DNA of 8,775 nucleotides from Gammaproteobacteria bacterium (lineage in GTDB: Bacteria > Pseudomonadota > Gammaproteobacteria > Chromatiales > Chromatiaceae): the NCBI GenBank assembly GCA_019136395.1, contig JAGVUH010000079.1, positions 1-8,775 on the forward strand. The letters run 5' to 3'. Shown one piece after another: positions 4,998-8,775 of this stretch. Under the pieces are notes generated by a model that was given only the letters and a program-made list of their open reading frames with translations, was not told the origin of the DNA and made no database searches. Both the position numbers and the translations under genes were made by a program. Each line of letters starts with the position of its first letter. Position 1 is the stretch's first letter.

Positions 4998-7535
4998 ATG
5001 AAAGCCATATTGCATAAGCCCTTTGCCCTTGTCGGCTGGATGCTGGGGCTCTGCCTGACGTTACTGGCAGGTTGCACGGAGGGGCCGTGGAACAACCCCT
5101 GGCCCCGGGACGAGGCGGGGGCCAATATCCTCTACGCCTCCTTTGAGGAACGTCCCAAGCACCTGGATCCGGCACGCTCATATAGCTCCAACGAATACGC
5201 CTTCCTGGCGCAGATCTACGAGCCCCCCTTGCAGTATCACTTCCTGTTGCGGCCCTATCGGCTCGTGCCCCTGACCGCCACCGACCTGCCCCAGCCCGCT
5301 TACTTCGCCGCCGATGGCCGGCCCCTGCCCGGCGATGCCCCGGCGGAGACCATCGCCTGGACCGACTACGTCATCCAGATCCGGCCGGGCATCCTCTACC
5401 AGCCCCATCCGGCCCTGGCTCGGGACAAGGCCGGGGCCTATCGCTACCACGCCCTGACCAGCGCTGATCTTCGGGCGATCAGGCAGTTGGCGGACTTTCC
5501 CGAAACCGGGACCCGGGAATTGACCGCGGCGGACTATGTTTACCAGATCAAACGCCTGGCGACCCCCTGGCGGCATTCGCCCATCGCCGGGCTGTTGAGC
5601 GAGCATATTCACGATTTCCAGGAACTGACGGCGCGGATCGAGGCGGCCGCCACCAGTCCCGCCAGTCCCGCTACCGCTGAAACCAGTGGCACCCGGGATG
5701 GAACGGCCAAGGACTCGGGCAACGCTGGTCAGGCGGCTGAATCCGCTAAAACCACCCACAACGAAGGCACCGCCGCTCCTTCAGGTGAAAGGCCCTTCCT
5801 GGATTTGACCACCATCCCCTTCGCCGGGGCCGAGGTCCTGGACCGCTATCGCTACCGCATCCGGGTCAAGGGCAAATACCCCCAGTTCCTCTACTGGCTG
5901 GCCATGCCCTTCTTTGCCCCCATGCCCTGGGAGGCGGAGAAGTTCTATGACCAGCCAGGGATGCAGGCGCGGAATCTGACCCTGGACTGGTACCCCATCG
6001 GCACCGGTCCCTACTATCTCAGCGAAAACAATCCCAATCTGCGCATGGTGTTGACGCGCAATCCTCACTTTCATGGTGAGCTGTATCCCAGCGAAGGCAT
6101 GCCGGAAGACCAGGCCGCTGGCCTGCTGGCGGATGCCGGCCAACCCTTGCCCTTCATCGATCGCGCCGTCTATGCCCTGGAAAAGGAGAGCATCCCCTAC
6201 TGGAACAAATTCTTGCAAGGCTGGTATGACAGCTCCGGGATCAGCTCGGATGCCTTCGATCAGGCCATCCGCATCGATGCCCAAGGTGGCGCCGGGCTGA
6301 CGGAGGCCATGGCGGCGAAGGGTATCGGCCTGCTGACCGCAGTGGAAACCTCCATCTTTTACCTGGGGTTCAACATGCGCGACCCGGTGGTCGGGGGTGA
6401 TTCGGAACGCGCCCGCCTCCTGCGCCGGGCCATTGCCATCGCCGTGGATCAAGAAGAATACATCGCCATCTTCGCCAATGGCCGCGGCTTGCCGGCTCAA
6501 GGCCCCCTACCACCAGGCATTTTTGGCCATCGCGAGGGGGCGGCGGGCGTCAATCCCTACGTGTACCGCTGGCAAGTGCATGAACAGGAAAATAATAGAG
6601 AACATGAAGAAATGGACCCAATCCTCAATATTAAAAAGGAAAGTGAGGAAAATACCCTGACCTCAGGCGAGCGAATGGAAGGTAAAGAAAAGCCCCTAAC
6701 CCCTTATAAAGGTGAACAACGGGAAGATAAAACCCTAATCCCAGGTGCGCAAAAGGAACGGGATGACCAAAAGGAACAGGAAGAAAAGGTCCTAACCTCT
6801 TCTGAGAGAGGGGGGCAGGCGGTGCGCCAGAGTCTGGACGAGGCCCAGGCGCTGATGGTCCAGGCCGGCTATCCCGGGGGCCGGGACCCGGCCTCCGGTC
6901 AGGCTCTCAACCTCTATTACGAGGCAGTGGCCAGCGGCCCGGATGACAAGGCACGGCTCGCCTGGCTGCGCAAGCAGTTCGCCAAGCTGGGCATCGAGCT
7001 GGTGGTGCGCGCCACCGACTACAACCGCTTCCAGGAGAAGATGCGCCTGGGTACCGGCCAGCTCTTCTCCTGGGGCTGGCACGCCGACTACCCGGACCCT
7101 GAGAACTTCCTCTTCCTGCTCTATGGTCCCAACGGCAAGGTGACCGGCGGGGGTGAAAATGCCGCCAATTACGCCAACCCGGAGTTCGATCGCCGCTTCG
7201 AGCGCATGAAGAACCTGGACGACGGCCCCGAGCGCCAGGCCCTCATCGACGAGATGATTGCCATCGCCCGCCGCGATGGCCCCTGGGTCTGGGGCTACCA
7301 CCCCAAGGCCTTCAGCCTGCACCATGGCTGGCTGAGCAACCTCAAGCCCAACGACATGGCCAACAACACCCTCAAATACCGCCGGCTGGACCCGGAACGC
7401 CGCCAGCGGCTGCGGGAGGAATGGAATCAGCCGGTGATCTGGCCCCTTTGGCTGGGGGCGGGCATTCTGGTCCTAGCAGTCCTGCCCGCCATCCTCGGCT
7501 ATCGCCGGCGGGAACGGCGGCGGGGCTTGTCATGA
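4998..7535 (+). CDS. Family 5 extracellular solute-binding lipoprotein with C-terminal membrane anchor
   Basis: Likely captures peptides or a similar solute for an ABC importer (OppA/DppA/YejA-type, SBP_bac_5). At 845 residues it is long for the family. It begins with a lipoprotein signal (hydrophobic 9-25, lipobox LLAGC, Cys26). Family features: NILYASFEERPKHLDPA near the start, WYPIGTGPYYLSENNPNL, RNPHFHG, then TSIFYLGFNMRDPVV, RRAIAIAVDQEEYI, and late LFSWGWHADYPDPENF and YANPEFDRRFERM. Two regions look inserted: an Ala/Ser/Thr-rich one (about 215-264) and a Lys/Glu-rich repeat (about 526-606). The last 34 residues form one TM helix (LWLGAGILVLAVLPAILGY) plus a basic tail, so the protein may be held by both ends. 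Permease and ATPase genes, usual neighbours, do not follow. The start lacks a clear Shine-Dalgarno site but gives a complete lipoprotein signal. Confidence 0.9.
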   Translation: MKAILHKPFALVGWMLGLCLTLLAGCTEGPWNNPWPRDEAGANILYASFEERPKHLDPARSYSSNEYAFLAQIYEPPLQYHFLLRPYRLVPLTATDLPQPAYFAADGRPLPGDAPAETIAWTDYVIQIRPGILYQPHPALARDKAGAYRYHALTSADLRAIRQLADFPETGTRELTAADYVYQIKRLATPWRHSPIAGLLSEHIHDFQELTARIEAAATSPASPATAETSGTRDGTAKDSGNAGQAAESAKTTHNEGTAAPSGERPFLDLTTIPFAGAEVLDRYRYRIRVKGKYPQFLYWLAMPFFAPMPWEAEKFYDQPGMQARNLTLDWYPIGTGPYYLSENNPNLRMVLTRNPHFHGELYPSEGMPEDQAAGLLADAGQPLPFIDRAVYALEKESIPYWNKFLQGWYDSSGISSDAFDQAIRIDAQGGAGLTEAMAAKGIGLLTAVETSIFYLGFNMRDPVVGGDSERARLLRRAIAIAVDQEEYIAIFANGRGLPAQGPLPPGIFGHREGAAGVNPYVYRWQVHEQENNREHEEMDPILNIKKESEENTLTSGERMEGKEKPLTPYKGEQREDKTLIPGAQKERDDQKEQEEKVLTSSERGGQAVRQSLDEAQALMVQAGYPGGRDPASGQALNLYYEAVASGPDDKARLAWLRKQFAKLGIELVVRATDYNRFQEKMRLGTGQLFSWGWHADYPDPENFLFLLYGPNGKVTGGGENAANYANPEFDRRFERMKNLDDGPERQALIDEMIAIARRDGPWVWGYHPKAFSLHHGWLSNLKPNDMANNTLKYRRLDPERRQRLREEWNQPVIWPLWLGAGILVLAVLPAILGYRRRERRRGLS
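5641..5790 (+). other. Low-complexity Ala/Ser/Thr/Gly insertion in the solute-binding protein
   Basis: About 50 codons (residues 215-264) encode a flexible Ala/Thr/Ser/Gly/Lys segment with small internal echoes such as SPASPAT, between the structured TARIEAA and ERPFLDL. It probably forms a disordered loop on the protein surface. The reading frame is intact. Confidence 0.6.
6573..6815 (+). repeat. In-frame REP-like repeat array in the solute-binding protein gene
   Basis: This stretch is A-rich and purine-rich, unlike the surrounding GC-rich coding DNA. It contains four degenerate units, each with a CCCTAACC-like start followed by a G-rich end, at about 6655-6682, 6693-6723, 6733-6762 and 6791-6815 (start spacing 38, 40 and 58 bases). 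Unit 4 has a palindrome CCTCT-AGAGG with a six-base loop. The units read as TLTSGER, PLTPYKGEQ, TLIPGAQ and VLTSSERGG in a Lys/Glu-rich peptide (residues about 526-606). No stop codon interrupts the frame. Confidence 0.7.
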
Positions 7536-7574
7536 GATCGAAGTGGAGATGCCGTAACGACAAGATGGTGGTTA

Positions 7575-8096
7575 TCAACCCGTCGCCATGGTCTGGAGTT
7601 GGCTCCAGCTCAGAAAAAGTCGGTGGTGATGTCCAGGCAGCGGGCGGAAATCCCAACGGCGATAAAACGCCAAGGCCCGGTCGTCGATGCAGTCGAGGAT
7701 TACGGCGACGAAGGGGAAGGTCTGCCCGGCGTGGTGGCAATCCACTAGAGCCTGGGCGAGCAGGCGTTGGCCATGGCCTCGCCCCTGATCAGTGTCGCGA
7801 ATACCAAGCCAGGCCAGTACGGCGACCGGGAGGTTACGTCGCGGCAGGCGACGGTAGAGGTCCGGCGGCAGGTCAGCGAAATCGATTTGCGCGGTCGCGA
7901 GCGTGTAGAAACCGGCAATGGTCCCTACCGGATTGATCAGGACCTTGGTTGCGGAAAGGTGCTTTTCCTGATGTTGCAGCGCCTTGTTCGCCAGCCAGTC
8001 GTCAACCTGAGCCTGACCGCTGCGGAATGTCGACCCCGGGTGATCCCGTCGTAGTGGCTCGACGCGGTATTCGTGAGGAAAGCGGACGGCGCTCAT
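7575..8096 (-). CDS. GNAT-family acetyltransferase toxin of a type II toxin-antitoxin pair (TacT-like)
   Basis: Toxins of this family acetylate the amino group of charged aminoacyl-tRNAs and so block translation. The 173-residue product shows the expected plan: an N-terminal segment FRSGQAQVDDWLANKALQHQ typical of toxin-type GNATs, strand AGFYTLATAQIDF, the acetyl-CoA pyrophosphate loop QGRGHG (104-109) and ALAFYRRWDF with the probable catalytic Tyr145. All core motifs look intact. Its ATG overlaps the antitoxin stop as ATGA, so toxin translation depends on antitoxin translation. It converges on the solute-binding protein gene, with only 39 bases between their stop codons and no evident terminator. 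The tRNA target cannot be read from sequence. Confidence 0.88.
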   Translation of the reverse strand: MSAVRFPHEYRVEPLRRDHPGSTFRSGQAQVDDWLANKALQHQEKHLSATKVLINPVGTIAGFYTLATAQIDFADLPPDLYRRLPRRNLPVAVLAWLGIRDTDQGRGHGQRLLAQALVDCHHAGQTFPFVAVILDCIDDRALAFYRRWDFRPLPGHHHRLFLSWSQLQTMATG

Positions 8097-8362
8097 TCGC
8101 CGCGCATCAGCGCGCTTAGCGATTGCTGCGCTCTGGTAAGGGCGGTCGGTTCTTGTAGCGCCTGCCAGAATTCCTGTTGCTCCGCGGGTGTCAGCAAAAT
8201 CACCTGCTGCTCCGCGGCCTGTATCTCGCTGCGGGCTTGGGCGACCACAACCGACCGGACATAATCACTGACGCTGACATGGCGCATCTCCGCCGCTCGG
8301 GCGACGAACGACTTGCTGTCCGGATCGAGGCGGACCATGAGGGTAGAGGAGGCGTGGACCAT
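8093..8362 (-). CDS. DUF1778-type ribbon-helix-helix antitoxin (TacA-like)
   Basis: An 89-residue partner of the GNAT toxin. The N-terminal half (STLMVRLDPDSKSFVARAAE, then SVSDYVRSVVV) is a ribbon-helix-helix DNA-binding domain, expected to dimerise and repress its own promoter. The C-terminal half, from about residue 50 (VILLTPAEQQEFWQAL and onward), is the part that in this family wraps the toxin and blocks acetyl-CoA use. I chose the ATG at 8362: it gives the typical length and lies about 27 bases after the predicted transcription start. The frame stays open up to 8524, but that part crosses the promoter and has no antitoxin features. A second ATG eight codons in is an alternative. The Shine-Dalgarno site is weak (AAGG about 11 bases upstream). 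Confidence 0.88.
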   Translation of the reverse strand: MVHASSTLMVRLDPDSKSFVARAAEMRHVSVSDYVRSVVVAQARSEIQAAEQQVILLTPAEQQEFWQALQEPTALTRAQQSLSALMRGE

Positions 8363-8396
8363 GGACGAAGTCGCCTTGCTGACAGTAAATAGGAAA

Positions 8397-8425
8397 ATTG
8401 TATAGCGATATGCAGTACAATCCAA
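8397..8425 (-). promoter_or_regulatory. Promoter of the toxin-antitoxin operon with overlapping palindrome (operator)
   Basis: On the minus strand TTGGAT (8420-8425) and TACAAT (8397-8402) are separated by exactly 17 bases, a good sigma70-type promoter. The imperfect palindrome TTGTA..GC.....GC..TACAA (8398-8420) covers the spacer and most of the -10 box. A ribbon-helix-helix antitoxin bound there would block RNA polymerase, which fits the usual autoregulation of such operons. Binding is inferred, not seen. Confidence 0.6.
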
Positions 8426-8465
8426 GCTAATGTCTTGACTCCCAAGCCACGCCGCTGTTGACGCC

Positions 8466-8690
8466 ATGTCCCGTCGCTCCCTGCCCATCGGTATCCAGAC
8501 CTTCCGAGAGATCCGCGAGGGCAACTATTACCATGTCGACAAGACCGGTTTCGCCCTTCGGTTGATCGACCTGGGCAAGTATTACTTCCTACCGCGCCCG
8601 CAGCGCTTTGGTAAGTCACTGTTTCTGGATACAACGGCTACAACTGGCTGGGCGAGGCGGTCAGGGCGAGCGCGCATTAAGGAGCTATAA
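8466..8690 (+). pseudogene. Truncated AAA-ATPase-like/DUF1703-type gene with internal deletion
   Basis: The first 55 codons match the start of the AAA-ATPase-like plus DUF1703 (PD-(D/E)XK nuclease-like) family: LPIGIQTFREIREGNYYHVD, KTGFALRLIDLGKYYFL, then the Walker A-like RFGKSLFLD. Right after LFLD (about 8627-8632) homology jumps frame: TACAACGGCTAC onward reads YNGYNWLGEAV, a motif normally found far downstream, near the end of the ATPase part and before YNPF. This second piece (8630-8662) is out of frame with the first and ends abruptly. The gene has therefore lost most of its middle and all of its end. What remains could encode 74 residues but cannot be functional. Intact family members are about 500-600 residues and occur in many copies in some genomes; their function is not settled. 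Confidence 0.85.
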
Positions 8691-8726
8691 GATAGTAAGT
8701 TACGGCATGATTGAGTGAACCCAGCC

Positions 8727-8732
8727 GAGGAG
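8727..8732 (+). promoter_or_regulatory. Ribosome binding site GAGGAG for the right-edge gene
   Basis: GAGGAG lies six bases before the ATG at 8739, one of the few strong Shine-Dalgarno sites in this window. It supports translation from that ATG. Confidence 0.6.
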
Positions 8733-8738
8733 TCACTC

Positions 8739-8775
8739 ATGTCTGCCAGCTTTATCTACCATTTTGCCACCCTTG
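8739..8775 (+). CDS. Start of a probable transposase (ISL3-like), cut by the window edge
   Basis: Only 12 codons are visible: MSASFIYHFATL. This start resembles ISL3-family transposases, which often begin MSTSLLYH or similar, but the match is too short to be sure. It sits beside a gene remnant that ends abruptly at about 8662, as expected if an insertion sequence lies to the right. I could not identify a terminal inverted repeat in 8663-8738. Confidence 0.35.
   Translation, partial: MSASFIYHFATL

Noticed and set aside
5781..6500. 239-codon minus-strand open frame opposite the solute-binding protein
   Set aside because: It is a shadow of the real gene caused by high GC at third positions; no recognisable domain and the plus frame has strong family motifs.
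7421..7936. Plus-strand open frame starting near the end of the solute-binding gene, considered as a remnant of a permease (ATG at 7532 overlaps the stop)
   Set aside because: The translation has no hydrophobic permease-like helix and runs antisense through the GNAT toxin.
8363..8524. Upstream extension of the antitoxin
   Set aside because: It crosses the promoter and palindrome and overlaps the neighbouring AAA-ATPase start; antitoxins of this type are about 90 residues.

Overview
The window is GC-rich bacterial DNA that most resembles a large-genome gammaproteobacterium, plausibly a purple sulfur bacterium of the Chromatiaceae. That placement is inference. It rests on the hypA-hypB pair, a FabI-type enoyl-ACP reductase, REP-like C-rich/G-rich repeats, a TacAT-like toxin-antitoxin pair and an AAA-ATPase/DUF1703-type fragment. 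No rRNA, tRNA or CRISPR array is visible.

Layout, left to right. Positions 1-705 (minus strand) hold the start of an FtsX/MacB-like ABC permease, cut by the window edge. It is coupled by an ATGA overlap to an upstream gene for a small single-pass membrane protein of unknown function. Positions 706-1205 are non-coding and repeat-rich, with a REP-like hairpin, two pairs of direct repeats and a TATAAT box. Positions 1206-2615 (plus) are hypA and hypB, the nickel-delivery pair for [NiFe]-hydrogenase maturation; HypB carries an exceptionally long histidine-rich segment. Positions 2699-3820 (minus) encode a REC-HD-GYP response regulator, probably a cyclic-di-GMP phosphodiesterase, converging on hypB and sharing a compact terminator region with it. 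Positions 3911-4687 (minus) are fabI. Positions 4688-4997 are a divergent regulatory region. Positions 4998-7535 (plus) encode an unusually large family 5 solute-binding lipoprotein with a C-terminal membrane anchor and two low-complexity insertions; one looks like REP-type repeats translated in frame.

The right end, from about 7536, is accessory DNA. A minus-strand DUF1778-type antitoxin/GNAT toxin operon has its own promoter and an overlapping palindrome. Next come an AAA-ATPase/DUF1703-type pseudogene with a large internal deletion, and the first codons of a probable transposase at the edge. No permease or ATPase gene follows the solute-binding protein within the window.

I do not see a convincing new multi-gene system. 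The most unusual signals are the in-frame repeat array inside the transporter lipoprotein, the deletion fossil of the AAA-ATPase gene, and the tandem repeat peptides elsewhere. Together they suggest a genome in which small palindromic or tandem repeats expand within both coding and non-coding DNA.
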